A stretch of 64,000 bases of DNA from Nocardioides okcheonensis (GCF_020991065.1 NZ_CP087710.1:1302001-1366000); one strand, 5' to 3'. Positions 16,681-25,868 are shown, numbered from the stretch's first letter. Notes: generated by a model not told the origin, from the sequence alone. Program-made: numbers and translations.

Positions 16681-18624
16681 GTGACCACCCTCCCCCGCAG
16701 TCTTCCGAGCACGCCCTTCGACCGGCCCCGCAGCACGGGCGCCGTCGTCGGGCGGCGCGAGATCCTGACCCCGCCCTCCCGCCTGGACCGGGCCACCCGG
16801 CGCCGCATCGTCGCGGTGATCGACCCGGTCTGGAGCACCGACAACGACGACCCGACCGACCACACCCGCGCCCCGCGCGAGGTCATCGAGCGCGCCGCCG
16901 AGCTGCTCACCGCCCGCCTCAAGCCGGGCGAGCTGATCTCGGCGACGCCCAACGGCCGGCTGCTGCTGCAGCTGCGCCGCGAGGACCGCGCCGCCCGCCC
17001 GGTGCGCCTGCAGGAGATGGCGTACTTCGCGCTCGAGGTCCTCGACCGCCTGCACCGGACCGACGGCGTCGTCGACCTCGGCGTCGGCTGGGCCCCGATC
17101 ACCCGCAAGCAGGGCCCCGAGGCGGCCGCCGAGGCCGCCGCGGAGGCGGCCAGCGAGTCGCTGCGCCAGCGCGACCTCCAGCCGCGCCAGGACGGCGCGC
17201 ACGTCAAGGCCCGCAACCCGCGCATCTCCGGCTGGACGGCCTGGCGCCAGGGCGTGTGGGCCACCGTCGGCAGCGTCGCGCTGCCGTTCCTCGCGATGGT
17301 GGCGCTCTACCGCGTCGGCATCGACGTCAGCACCCCGCTCTACTGGACCCTCGTCGTCGCGCTCGGCATCACCGCGCTGACGATCTGGGCCGAGGTGTCG
17401 CACGCCTTCACCCCGCCGAAGCTCCCGGCCCGGCCCGAGGGCCCGGCACCCCGGGCGACCGCGGTGATCGCGGCGTACCTGCCCAACGAGAGCGACACGA
17501 TCGTCGAGACGGTCGAGCACTTCGTCGCCCACGACTACGAGGGCGGGCTGCAGGTCGTGCTGGCCTACAACACCCCGGTCGACCTGCCGGTCGAGGCCGA
17601 GCTGGCGGCGCTCGAGGAGCGCCACGGCCACCTCGTCGTGCTCCGCGTGCCGGACTCGACCTCGAAGGCGCAGAACGTCAACGCCGCGCTGCGCGTCGCG
17701 ACCGGCGAGTTCGTCGGCATCTTCGACGCCGACCACCACCCGGCCGACGGCTCCTTCGAGCGGGCCTGGCGCTGGATCGCCGACGGCCACGACGTGGTCC
17801 AGGGCCACTGCGTGATCCGCAACGGCGAGGACTCCGCGCTCGCCCGCCTGGTCGCGGTCGAGTTCGAGCAGATCTACGCCGTCGCCCACCCGGGCCGCGC
17901 GTCGCTGCACGGCTTCGGCATCTTCGGTGGCTCCAACGGCTACTGGCGCGCCACCGCCCTCGAGCGGATCCGGCTGCGCGGCTCGTTCCTCACCGAGGAC
18001 ATCGAGGCGTCCATGCGGACCCTCGACGCCGGCGGCAGCATCGTCAACGACCCCGGCCTGGTGTCCTACGAGCTGGCCCCCGACCGCGTCGGCGCGCTGT
18101 GGAAGCAGCGGATGCGCTGGGCGCAGGGCTGGTTCCAGGTCTCGGTCCGGCACCTGTGGACCCTGCTGCGCAACAAGCAGCTGTCGGTGCGCCAGCGCGT
18201 CGGCCTCACCTACCTGCTCGGCTGGCGCGAGGTCTACCCGTGGGTCTCGCTCGCCGCGTGGCCGCTGCTGGGCTTCCTCGCCTGGCGCGACGGCGGCCTC
18301 GACATGACGACCCCGCTGTTCGTCCTGATCACGCTGTTCGTGACGGTCTCCGGCCCCGTCCAGACGCTCGCGGCCTACCGCCTGGCCGAGCCGAGCGTGC
18401 GGGCGCACAAGCGCTGGTTCGTCACCGCCGCGATCCTCAACCTGCTCGTCTACACCGAGGCGAAGAACCTGGTGAACCGCGTCGCGCACCTCAAGCAGCT
18501 GCGCGGTGAGCACCAGTGGGTCGTCACCCCGCGGACGGCGTCGAGCACCGGCTCCTCGTCCTCCGACGCCCCCGACTCCCCCTCGACCTCTGCCGACGCC
18601 GACACCCCGGAGGTGGCCGCATGA
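16681..18624 (+). CDS. Membrane GT2 processive glycosyltransferase
   Basis: A 647-residue cellulose synthase/NodC-like enzyme. An N-terminal cytoplasmic region of about 180 residues precedes two membrane helices, then the GT2 core: AVIAAYLPNESDTIVETVEH, the DxD motif FDADHHP, the catalytic TED in FLTEDIEAS and the QxxRW motif QRMRWAQGW. More membrane helices follow, with a Ser/Asp-rich tail. It likely polymerises and exports a beta-linked polysaccharide. GTG 16681 is chosen because AAGGA (16671-16675) lies 5 nt upstream, which the ATG at 16666 lacks. The acyltransferase gene overlaps its stop by 4 bp. Confidence 0.88.
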   Translation: MTTLPRSLPSTPFDRPRSTGAVVGRREILTPPSRLDRATRRRIVAVIDPVWSTDNDDPTDHTRAPREVIERAAELLTARLKPGELISATPNGRLLLQLRREDRAARPVRLQEMAYFALEVLDRLHRTDGVVDLGVGWAPITRKQGPEAAAEAAAEAASESLRQRDLQPRQDGAHVKARNPRISGWTAWRQGVWATVGSVALPFLAMVALYRVGIDVSTPLYWTLVVALGITALTIWAEVSHAFTPPKLPARPEGPAPRATAVIAAYLPNESDTIVETVEHFVAHDYEGGLQVVLAYNTPVDLPVEAELAALEERHGHLVVLRVPDSTSKAQNVNAALRVATGEFVGIFDADHHPADGSFERAWRWIADGHDVVQGHCVIRNGEDSALARLVAVEFEQIYAVAHPGRASLHGFGIFGGSNGYWRATALERIRLRGSFLTEDIEASMRTLDAGGSIVNDPGLVSYELAPDRVGALWKQRMRWAQGWFQVSVRHLWTLLRNKQLSVRQRVGLTYLLGWREVYPWVSLAAWPLLGFLAWRDGGLDMTTPLFVLITLFVTVSGPVQTLAAYRLAEPSVRAHKRWFVTAAILNLLVYTEAKNLVNRVAHLKQLRGEHQWVVTPRTASSTGSSSSDAPDSPSTSADADTPEVAA

Positions 18625-19847
18625 GCACCCTGACCGTACGTCCCCGTCCCGCCCCCGAGCGCGACACCGGCCCCTCCGGGTCGGGGTCGGCCTCGAACGA
18701 CCGGCGGGTCTTCCCCCTCAACACCCTGCGCGCCCTCGCGGCGCTGAGCGTGGTGACCTTCCACGCCTACCAGTCCTCGCGCAGCGGACCCGACTCCGCG
18801 TGGCCGTGGGACGGCCTGGCCCACCGGCTGATGACCGGCACCGACCTGTTCGTCGAGATGTTCTTCGTGCTGTCGGGCCTGGTGCTGTGGCTGCCGGTCG
18901 CGCGCGCCGTCACCGCGGGCGGTGAGACCCGCTCGGGCCGGGCGATGCTGCTGCGCCGCACGGCGCGGCTGGTCCCGCTCTACTTCACGGTGGTGCTGGT
19001 GGTGTGGTCCCTGACCAACCACTCGGTGCCCGGCCACTGGCAGGACCTGCTGCTGCACCTGACGTTCACCCACGTCTACAGCGACGACTACATCTTCTGG
19101 ACCGCCGGCCCGGCGTGGAGCCTGGCCGTGGAGTTCCACTTCTACCTGCTGGTCGCGCTGTCGTTCCCGGTGGTCCGGTGGGCGCTGCGTCGCTGGCCGG
19201 ACGCCCGGACGGCCGTGCTGGTCGTCCCGCCGGCCCTGCTGGCCGTCGTGGGCGTGGCCTACAACGCGCTGATGATCCACGTCGTCCACCCCGAGATGAC
19301 CGACTGGTCCGCGTGGTTCTCCCCGGTCTCGCGGGCCGCGAGCTTCGCGGTCGGGATGCTGCTCGCGGTGCTCAGCGCCCGCGAGGTCACCCTGCCCACC
19401 GTCGCGCGGCGGATGACCGCCGCCATCGGCATGAGCGCGCTGCTCGCCCTGGTCGTCGCCCGCCCGGAGACCGCGGTCACCCACTGGTGGCCGACGCTGT
19501 ACGCCGTCGCGCTGGGCGGCGCGCTCGCCGCGATCGTGCTGCACCGCGGCCCGTGGGCCCGCGTGCTGAGCGAGCCGACCCTCGCCTGGCTGGGCGGGCT
19601 GGGCTACGGCATCTACCTGATCCACGAGCCGGTGCTGCGCCTGGTCAAGCACCTCGGCCTGGCCCCCGAGCCCCAGCAGGGGCCGGCGTTCCTGGCCCTC
19701 GCGGTGCTGGTGGCGGTGCCGACCATCGCCCTGGCCTGGGTCAGCTCGAAGACCGTCGAGGCGGCGGGCCTGCGGCTCGCCACGCTGCTCGACCGCGACG
19801 GTCGCAGCCGGGAGTACTACCCGCACCTCGCGTCCGACCCGGCGTGA
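18621..19847 (+). CDS. Membrane acyltransferase (acyltransferase family 3)
   Basis: A 408-residue multi-pass protein of the OafA/NodX-like AT3 family, which O-acylates cell-surface sugars. Seen: FPLNTLRALAALSVVTFHAY with the conserved His after helix 1, the downstream GTDLFVEMFFVLSGLVLWLP segment, the LRRTARLVPLYF motif, WSLAVEFHFYLLVAL, and YGIYLIHEPVLRLV near the end. About ten helices. It is coupled to the GT2 gene by an ATGA overlap, so it probably modifies the polysaccharide made by that enzyme. Confidence 0.9.
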   Translation: MSTLTVRPRPAPERDTGPSGSGSASNDRRVFPLNTLRALAALSVVTFHAYQSSRSGPDSAWPWDGLAHRLMTGTDLFVEMFFVLSGLVLWLPVARAVTAGGETRSGRAMLLRRTARLVPLYFTVVLVVWSLTNHSVPGHWQDLLLHLTFTHVYSDDYIFWTAGPAWSLAVEFHFYLLVALSFPVVRWALRRWPDARTAVLVVPPALLAVVGVAYNALMIHVVHPEMTDWSAWFSPVSRAASFAVGMLLAVLSAREVTLPTVARRMTAAIGMSALLALVVARPETAVTHWWPTLYAVALGGALAAIVLHRGPWARVLSEPTLAWLGGLGYGIYLIHEPVLRLVKHLGLAPEPQQGPAFLALAVLVAVPTIALAWVSSKTVEAAGLRLATLLDRDGRSREYYPHLASDPA

Positions 19848-19868
19848 GGACGCGACGATGATGCTCGT

Positions 19869-19897
19869 GGGGCGGCCCACTGTCGGTGGGTCGCCCC
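19869..19897. terminator. Strong GC hairpin after the GT2-acyltransferase operon
   Basis: Twelve-base arms (19869-19880 and 19886-19897) pair with a single G-U and a TGTCG loop. It lies 21 bp after the acyltransferase stop. No T-tract. Its right end touches the CATGAT box proposed for the next gene. Confidence 0.6.
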
Positions 19898-19908
19898 ATG
19901 ATGCTGTC

Positions 19909-20283
19909 GTGGACACCCCTGCACCCGACGCCGACGCCGCCGACGTGAGGCGCCGCCTGGGCGACGAGCGCGAGTCGGCGCTCGCCCGGCTGGCGAGCCT
20001 GACCGGCGACTTCGACGCCGTGGTCGCCGCGTCGCTCGACTCCAACGCCGACGACGAGCACGACCCCGAGGGCCACACCATCGCCTTCGAGCGCTCCCAG
20101 ATCGGCGCCATCGTCACCCAGGTGCGCCACCACCTCGCGGAGCTCGACGCCGCCCTCGACCGCGTCGACGCCGGCGCCTACGGCACGTGCGAGTCGTGCG
20201 GCGGGCCGATCGGTGGCGTACGCCTCGACGCGCTCCCGGCCGCGCGGACCTGCATCGCGTGCGCGGGGCGACCGCGGGCGTGA
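19909..20283 (+). CDS. DksA/TraR-type zinc finger protein
   Basis: A 124-residue protein of the RNA polymerase-binding DksA/TraR family. The C-terminus has a complete C4 zinc finger (CESCGG, 17 residues, CIAC). The middle is a coiled-coil-like helix (FERSQIGAIVTQVRHHLAEL). Actinobacterial members such as RbpA-unrelated TraR proteins are poorly studied; a role in transcription is inferred from the family. An in-frame ATG at 19858 exists, but it would place the strong hairpin inside the gene. CATGAT (19897-19902) lies 6 nt before GTG 19909, which supports the shorter start. It converges on the kinase gene with a 7-bp gap. Confidence 0.88.
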   Translation: MDTPAPDADAADVRRRLGDERESALARLASLTGDFDAVVAASLDSNADDEHDPEGHTIAFERSQIGAIVTQVRHHLAELDAALDRVDAGAYGTCESCGGPIGGVRLDALPAARTCIACAGRPRA

Positions 20284-20290
20284 ACGACCG

Positions 20291-22024
20291 TCAGAGCCAG
20301 CGCGGCAGCGACACGTCGGAGAGCGGCGCGTCGTCGTAGGGCGTCCAGCGCGGGCCCTGCGCGGCGGCCGCCGCGGCGAGCCCGGAGCCGAGGGCGCCGA
20401 CGAGCAGCGTGACCAGCAGCCACGCGACGCCGCGCCGGGCGAGCGGGTCGACGACCCGGTGGACCGGTGAGCGGAGCCGTTCGGAGCCGGGACCCCACCA
20501 GAGGCCGAGCGCGAACCCGCCTCCGACGACGCCGAGCGAGGTGGTGAGCGAGACCGACGCCGCGAAGCACAGCAGGCCCACCGCCGTCGCGATGCCGACG
20601 CACCACAGCAGCAGGATGATCGTGCCGCCGAGGCCGGCGACCACGTGCCATGGCGCCGCGAGCAGCAGCTGGATGCCGTCGTACCACTTCGCCCCGCGGC
20701 GGTTGCGGCGGTTGCCGACCGAGCTGGCGGCGAGCGACCCGCTGCGCAGGAGCCAGGCGGCGAGGAGGACGACCACGAGCGCGAGGTAGGGGGCGTAGGT
20801 GATCCCGCCGGCGACCACGCCGCCGAGGGCGAGCAGCGACAGCCCGCGGCGCAGCCGCTCGCCGGCCGGGACCGGCTCGGGGGCAGGGGCGCCGTAGTCG
20901 GTGACCCACTCGGTCGAGCCGTCGGGCAGCACGCGGGTCTGGCGGTGCGGCAGCGTGCCCGCCTCGCCCCAGCCCTGGGTGGGCGGTCCGTACGGGTCCT
21001 CCCGGTGGTCGGGCTCGCTCCAGTCCGACGACCAGTGCACCGGCTCGTCCACGACACCGGGACCGCCCACGACGCCGGGCATCGTGCCGGTCGTCGCCGC
21101 GACGGTCGCGGGAGCGGCGAGGTCGGTGGGCGCGGCGGCGGCCTGGTGGGCGGCTGCGACGTAGGGCAGCGTGACCGGGTGGGGCGCGGTGCGCGGGGGC
21201 CGGGGCGCGTCGCCGTGGCGCAGCTCCTCGAGCCAGTCGCGGACCTCCTCGAGCGTGGGCCGGTCGGCCGCCTCGGGCGCGAGGGCGTCCTCGACGAGCG
21301 GCAGGACGACCGGGTCGAGGTCGGACAGGTCGTGCTCGCCGCGGCGGACGCGGTCCATGATCGCCACGGACGGCCCGCGGCCGAACGGCGCGCGCCCGGT
21401 GCCGGCGTAGGCCACCGTGGCGGCCCAGGCGTGCACGTCGGAGGCGGCGGTGGCGTCCTCACCGTGCAGGATCTCGGGCGCGAGGTAGCCGGGCGTGCCG
21501 AGCAGCCACCCGTTCATCGTGATCCGGGAGTCCTCCGCGACGCGGGCGAGCCCGAAGTCGATGAGGATCGGCGTGCGGCCCTCCATGATCACGTTGGACG
21601 GCTTGATGTCGCGGTGCAGCACCCCGACGGAGTGCACCGCGTCGAGCGCCTCGGCGAGGCAGTCGGCGAACCAGAGCAGGTCGTCACCGTCGAGCGGTCC
21701 CTCCTCCTGCACGTGGTCGTGCAGCGACAGGCCGGGGACGTAGCGGGTGGCGACGAACGGGATCTCGCCCCACGGGTCGGCGTCGACGATCTCGGCGATC
21801 CGGCGGCTGCGGATCCGGCTCAGCGAGCTCACCTCGCGCGCCAGCCGGCGCCGCGCCTCGTCGTCGCCGACGACGTGGGGGCGCAGCACCTTGATCGCGA
21901 CCGGTCGCTCCCCCGGCCGCTGGCCGAGGTGGACCACGCCCATGCCGCCCTCGCCGAGGCGGGCACGCAGCGCGTAGCCGCCGACGGTGAGACCGGGCGG
22001 CGGCGCCTTCGGGGACGTCGTCAC
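20291..22024 (-). CDS. Membrane Ser/Thr protein kinase
   Basis: A 577-residue Hanks-type kinase. Glycine loop GEGGMG is at residues 24-29, the ATP lysine at 45 (VAIKVL), HRDIKPSN near 137, DFG near 156, and YLAPEIL is the APE motif, so the catalytic core is intact. After residue 270 come a Pro/Ala-rich linker and then several membrane helices, but no PASTA or other extracytoplasmic sensor domain, unlike PknB. GTG 22024 has TACGAT 6 nt before it (plus strand ATCGTA 22031-22036), suggesting a leaderless transcript. Substrate and signal are unknown. Divergent from the YhhN gene. Confidence 0.92.
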   Translation of the reverse strand: MTTSPKAPPPGLTVGGYALRARLGEGGMGVVHLGQRPGERPVAIKVLRPHVVGDDEARRRLAREVSSLSRIRSRRIAEIVDADPWGEIPFVATRYVPGLSLHDHVQEEGPLDGDDLLWFADCLAEALDAVHSVGVLHRDIKPSNVIMEGRTPILIDFGLARVAEDSRITMNGWLLGTPGYLAPEILHGEDATAASDVHAWAATVAYAGTGRAPFGRGPSVAIMDRVRRGEHDLSDLDPVVLPLVEDALAPEAADRPTLEEVRDWLEELRHGDAPRPPRTAPHPVTLPYVAAAHQAAAAPTDLAAPATVAATTGTMPGVVGGPGVVDEPVHWSSDWSEPDHREDPYGPPTQGWGEAGTLPHRQTRVLPDGSTEWVTDYGAPAPEPVPAGERLRRGLSLLALGGVVAGGITYAPYLALVVVLLAAWLLRSGSLAASSVGNRRNRRGAKWYDGIQLLLAAPWHVVAGLGGTIILLLWCVGIATAVGLLCFAASVSLTTSLGVVGGGFALGLWWGPGSERLRSPVHRVVDPLARRGVAWLLVTLLVGALGSGLAAAAAAQGPRWTPYDDAPLSDVSLPRWL

Positions 22025-22107
22025 GGGACGATCGTACGGCCGCCGCTCCCCCGCACCCCGCACCCGCGCGTCTGGTCGCGCGACGGGTCGGGCCCCATGA
22101 TGTGGGC

Positions 22108-22833
22108 GTGCCCCGCGCCCGTTCGTTCCTCCGCCCCGCCGCGTACGCCGCGCTCGCGGTCGCCGACAGCGTCGCCGCGGGCCGGCCGGGCACCCGGGCG
22201 CGCCGGCTGCGGTGGGCCACCAAGCCGGCGCTGATGCCCGCGCTGGCGTGGGCCTCCGCCGAGCACGCGGACGGCTCCCGCCTGGCTCGGAGCACCACGA
22301 CCGCCCAGGTGTTCTCGTGGGGCGGGGACGTCGCGCTGCTCGGCTCCGGGGAGCGCGCCTTCCTGACGGGTGTCGGGTCGTTCTTCGGCGCGCAGGTGGC
22401 GTACGTCGCCGGCTTCCTGTCGGTCCGCGACCCCGACCCCCGGTGGTCCGACCTCCGCCTCCCGCTCGGCCTCTGGCTGGCCTCGGCGCCGGTGATGGCC
22501 GTCGCCGCCGGCCGGGAGGATCCGACGCTGCGCGCGCCGGTCGCGGCGTACGCCACCGTCCTGAGCGCCATGTTCGCGACCTCGCGGCTGGTCGACCGGT
22601 CGCTCCCCCGCGCGTCGCGGCGGGCGATCCAGGCCGGCACCGCGCTCTTCGTCGTCTCCGATACCGCGCTCGCGACGCAGGCCTTCCTGCTCGCCCGCCC
22701 GCGGCCCGCGATCGACGTGTTCGTGATGGCGACCTACACCGCCGGGCAGGGGTTGATCGCCGCGGGTGTGGCGGGGGTGGCGGCGTCCGACCTGTTCCCA
22801 ATCGCGCGTCTCGCTCCTACAGTGAATTCCTAG
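22108..22833 (+). CDS. YhhN/TMEM86-family membrane protein (lysoplasmalogenase-like)
   Basis: A 241-residue integral membrane protein with about eight helices. Family motifs: WATKPALMPALA, FSWGGDVALL and FLTGVGSFFGAQVAYVAGF. Mammalian and some bacterial members hydrolyse lysoplasmalogens, but the activity of most bacterial members is untested. GTG 22108 is preferred because CATGAT (22096-22101) lies 6 nt before it; GTG 22102 is an alternative two codons longer. Divergent from the Ser/Thr kinase gene. Confidence 0.85.
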   Translation: MPRARSFLRPAAYAALAVADSVAAGRPGTRARRLRWATKPALMPALAWASAEHADGSRLARSTTTAQVFSWGGDVALLGSGERAFLTGVGSFFGAQVAYVAGFLSVRDPDPRWSDLRLPLGLWLASAPVMAVAAGREDPTLRAPVAAYATVLSAMFATSRLVDRSLPRASRRAIQAGTALFVVSDTALATQAFLLARPRPAIDVFVMATYTAGQGLIAAGVAGVAASDLFPIARLAPTVNS

Positions 22834-22856
22834 TCCTGATCACGACGGGGGTCACC

Positions 22857-23189
22857 ATGGCAGCTCTCTCGAACCAGGCGGTCGCGGCAGTCGACCAGGC
22901 GAGTCAGGCGATGGACACTGTCCGGGCTCTTCCCGCTCAGGAGAAGAAGGCAGCTACCGACGCCTTTCGCCAGGCGAACGCTGATCTCTTCCCGGGCGGC
23001 GACAAGTACCGAACGCAGCTGTGGTTGACGCTGATCGTGGGTCTGATCGTCGTTGCCATCATCGCTCTCATCACGGCGGGCGTGCTCGTCGCCAAGGACA
23101 AGGACAGCGCGATGGCGATCGGCGTTGTCACAGCAATCGTCGCAGGGCTGATCGGCCTGTTCTCGAAGTCCCCGACCAGCGGGCAGTAG
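22857..23189 (+). CDS. Small protein with two membrane helices
   Basis: A 110-residue protein with a charged, helical N-terminal half (VRALPAQEKKAATDAFRQAN) and two C-terminal membrane helices (about residues 54-76 and 84-103) joined by AKDKDSAM. No family is recognised. Codon use differs from its neighbours: gca, gct, gtt, ctt, ttg, cga and aca occur repeatedly in a genome that strongly prefers G or C in the third position. This hints at recent acquisition. It begins 23 bp after the YhhN gene. Confidence 0.65.
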   Translation: MAALSNQAVAAVDQASQAMDTVRALPAQEKKAATDAFRQANADLFPGGDKYRTQLWLTLIVGLIVVAIIALITAGVLVAKDKDSAMAIGVVTAIVAGLIGLFSKSPTSGQ

Positions 23190-23235
23190 CCATAACCAGG
23201 TGCGTCCCCCGGTGCGCGACGCGTAGAACCGATGC

Positions 23236-24171
23236 ATGGACCTCGACCACGCGCGTCAGACCTGGCTCGACGACGGCTACGTCGTGCTGCCGGCGTACCT
23301 CCCGCCCGAGGTCCTCGAGCCGGCCGTCGCCGGGCTCGGCGAGCTCTTCCCGTCGGCGGACGACTTCCACGACGGCGTCGACCCGGAGCGCAACGCCCGG
23401 TTCGTCGGCGACGAGTTCGACGGCATCGACGGCTTCCCGTTCGCGAGCCTCGCGCTCAGCCGGCTGCCGGTCAGCGACGCCATGCTCGACCTCGCGACGA
23501 CGCTGCTCGCCACCCCGGACGTCCGCCTCTACTCGGCGGAGGCGTGGGGCAAGTACGAGGGCGCGGCCGACTACGACCAGGACCTGCATCGCGACTACCT
23601 CAACCACACGATCCTGGCGCCGTCGAGCGCCCCGGAGTTCCGCCAGCTCGAGGTCTTCGTCTTCCTCTCGGAGGTGACGGCCGACCTCGGCGCCCCGCGG
23701 ATGGTCCCGCGCAGCGCGGCGACCGACGCCCTTCCGGCGCGCCCCAACTTCTTCCCGCGCACCGGGCCCGACGACGGCGGCGGGTTCCTCTCGCCGGGCC
23801 GCCCGGACCTCTACGAGCACGAGGTCCCGGCCGCCGGACCGCCGGGCACGGTGGTCGCGTTCCAGCCGCAGACCGTGCACCGCGGGTCGGCGATCACCCG
23901 GCCGCGCGGCGCGCGGTTCACCATGCACCTCAACTACCGCCCGGCCGCCGCGGAGTGGGCGCAGCGCCACGCGTGGGCCGACCGCAGCCACGACGACGAC
24001 TGGTACGCCTTCGTCGAGCAGGCCGGGCCGCGCCAGCTCGCCCCCTTCGGGTTCCCCGGCCCGGGTCACCCGTTCTGGACCGCGGAGACCCTCGCCGGCG
24101 TGGCGCAGCGCTACCCCGGCCTCGACCTGACGCCCTGGCGCGACGGCCTGGCCACCCCGTCTCCTCGCTAG
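23236..24171 (+). CDS. Phytanoyl-CoA dioxygenase (PhyH) family protein
   Basis: A 311-residue Fe(II)/2-oxoglutarate oxygenase-like protein. The HxD iron motif is in LHRDYLNHT, and the distal His is in PQTVHRGSAITRPRG, where the Arg after it may bind 2-oxoglutarate. The N-terminal LDDGYVVLPAYLPPEVL segment is typical of the family. Substrate unknown. TAGAAC (23224-23229) lies 6 nt before ATG 23236, consistent with a leaderless start. Confidence 0.85.
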   Translation: MDLDHARQTWLDDGYVVLPAYLPPEVLEPAVAGLGELFPSADDFHDGVDPERNARFVGDEFDGIDGFPFASLALSRLPVSDAMLDLATTLLATPDVRLYSAEAWGKYEGAADYDQDLHRDYLNHTILAPSSAPEFRQLEVFVFLSEVTADLGAPRMVPRSAATDALPARPNFFPRTGPDDGGGFLSPGRPDLYEHEVPAAGPPGTVVAFQPQTVHRGSAITRPRGARFTMHLNYRPAAAEWAQRHAWADRSHDDDWYAFVEQAGPRQLAPFGFPGPGHPFWTAETLAGVAQRYPGLDLTPWRDGLATPSPR

Positions 24172-24251
24172 GGCCGGCCGGGCAGCGGGACCGCGGCACA
24201 CGTCCGGCACGGCCGGCTCGCGAGGACACCTTCCGCCTGTCCACAGATGTA

Positions 24252-24265
24252 CGAACATGCTTGCG
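24252..24265. promoter_or_regulatory. Weak SOS-box-like site upstream of the DUF222 gene
   Basis: CGAACATGCTTGCG resembles the actinobacterial LexA box CGAAC-N4-GTTCG in its left half, but has mismatches in the right half. Some mycobacterial 13E12-family genes are LexA regulated, which is why it is noted; as a site it is weak. Confidence 0.3.
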
Positions 24266-24406
24266 AAAAGTATGCTACCGGCGTAGCGTAGGTCCCACGT
24301 CTCCGAGACTTCCGGGTAGTCGAATGCCGGGGTGGAGGGAGGCGAGCCGCGAGGGTCATGTAATTGCCTCCCCAGCTGGGGGCCTCCAGGAGCGACGACC
24401 GTGATT

Positions 24407-24428
24407 CGACCGTGCACGCGCACGGTCG
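24407..24428. repeat. Perfect inverted repeat just before the DUF222 gene
   Basis: CGACCGTGC and GCACGGTCG form a perfect 9-bp stem around ACGC. It lies 12 bp before the Shine-Dalgarno sequence AGGAGG (24441-24446) and could influence translation or bind a regulator. Confidence 0.7.
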
Positions 24429-24451
24429 ACCGTCGTCGAGAGGAGGCCGCC

Positions 24452-25813
24452 ATGACCCACCCGATCGTCGCTGCTGCCGGCCTCCTGGACGACGTGCTGA
24501 AGGCAGTCGTCGACTCCAACCCGACCTTCATGTCGACCGACGAGAAGGCCCACGCCCTGCGTGAGCTCGTACGCCTCGAGTCGCGCGTCACCGAGCTCCG
24601 GCTCAGGGTGATGGCCGACGCCACCGACGTGGCGGCCGGGACCGGTGCCCGCGACGTCGCCGACTGGCTCGCCCACGCGTGCCGCCTCCGCCCGGAGGAC
24701 GCCCGCGCCGACCTCCGGCTCGCAACCGCCCTCGACCGGAACCGTCCCGAGGTGGGTGCCGCGCTCCGCGCAGGTGACGTGACGCCGGCGCAGGCACGGG
24801 TGGTCGTCCGCGCCCTCGAGGACCTGCCCGACGTGGTGCCGACCGAGGTGGTCGACGAGGCCGAGCGCGCGCTGGTCGCGCACGCGGCGCGGTTCGCGCC
24901 GAAGCAGCTCGCCCGGATCGGGCGCCACGTCCTCGCGGTCGTCGCCCCGCACGTCGCCGACGAGGCCGAGGCGCAGCGCCTCGCCGCGCAGGAGCAGGAG
25001 GCGCGCCGCCGCACCCGCGTCTCGCTGCGCCGCCAGGGCGACGGCACCACCCGCCTGTCCGCGCTGCTCCCCGACGCCGTCGCCACGCGCCTCGCCCACT
25101 ACCTCGAGGCCTACGCCAACCCGCGCCGCGACGACTCCCCCTTCGGCGCCCCCGCGAACCCCGACGCGCGCAGCGACACGGACGGTCCCGGATCCGACGC
25201 CGACGGCGCCCGCTCCGAGGCCGGCGACGGGGCGACCGCCCACGACCCCGTCGCCCGGCTCACCTACCCCCGCCGGCTGGGCGAGGCGTTCTGCCAGCTG
25301 CTCGAGAACCTCGATCCCGGCCGGCTCCCGGTCCACGGCGGCGACGCCACCACGATCGTCGTCACCGTCTCCCTCGACGCCCTGAGGTCCGCGCTCGGGT
25401 CGGGAGACCTGCTCGGCGCGGGGACCGTCCCGAGCGACGCCCACCACGACCCCTGCGCGGGCGAGCACCTGAGCGCGGGAGAGATCCGTCGCCTGGCGTG
25501 CAACGCCCGGATCGTCCCCGCCGTCCTCGGCGGCGCGTCCGAGGTCCTGGACGTGGGCCGCGCACAGCGACTCTTCACCGCGGTCCAGCGACGGGCGCTG
25601 CTGCTGCGCGACCGCACCTGCCGCGCCGAGGGGTGCGACGTCCCGGGCACCTGGGCGGAGGCGCACCACTGGGTGCCGTGGTCCGCCGACGGCCCCACCG
25701 ACCTCGCCAACGGCGTCCTGCTCTGCTCGCACCACCACCATCGCGTCCACGACCCCGGCTACTCCACCGAGAGGCTCGCGAACGGCGACGTCAGGTTCGC
25801 CAGGCGGACGTGA
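24452..25813 (+). CDS. 13E12 repeat (DUF222) protein with HNH nuclease domain
   Basis: A 453-residue member of the actinobacterial 13E12 family. DUF222 spans about residues 20-330, including DVADWLAHACRLRPEDARAD, AGDVTPAQARVVV and a long acidic disordered insert around residues 230-270. The HNH motif is at the C-terminus: CRAEGCDVPGTWAEAHHWVP then ANGVLLCSHHHHRVH. These genes are multicopy in many actinobacteria and may be mobile, but no target is established. A perfect AGGAGG lies 5 nt before ATG 24452. No flanking repeats marking a mobile unit were found. Confidence 0.93.
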   Translation: MTHPIVAAAGLLDDVLKAVVDSNPTFMSTDEKAHALRELVRLESRVTELRLRVMADATDVAAGTGARDVADWLAHACRLRPEDARADLRLATALDRNRPEVGAALRAGDVTPAQARVVVRALEDLPDVVPTEVVDEAERALVAHAARFAPKQLARIGRHVLAVVAPHVADEAEAQRLAAQEQEARRRTRVSLRRQGDGTTRLSALLPDAVATRLAHYLEAYANPRRDDSPFGAPANPDARSDTDGPGSDADGARSEAGDGATAHDPVARLTYPRRLGEAFCQLLENLDPGRLPVHGGDATTIVVTVSLDALRSALGSGDLLGAGTVPSDAHHDPCAGEHLSAGEIRRLACNARIVPAVLGGASEVLDVGRAQRLFTAVQRRALLLRDRTCRAEGCDVPGTWAEAHHWVPWSADGPTDLANGVLLCSHHHHRVHDPGYSTERLANGDVRFARRT

Positions 25814-25868
25814 GGGGCGTGTGCGATCGTCTGCGACACACGTGCAGGTTCTCGGACAGGTGAGGGGT

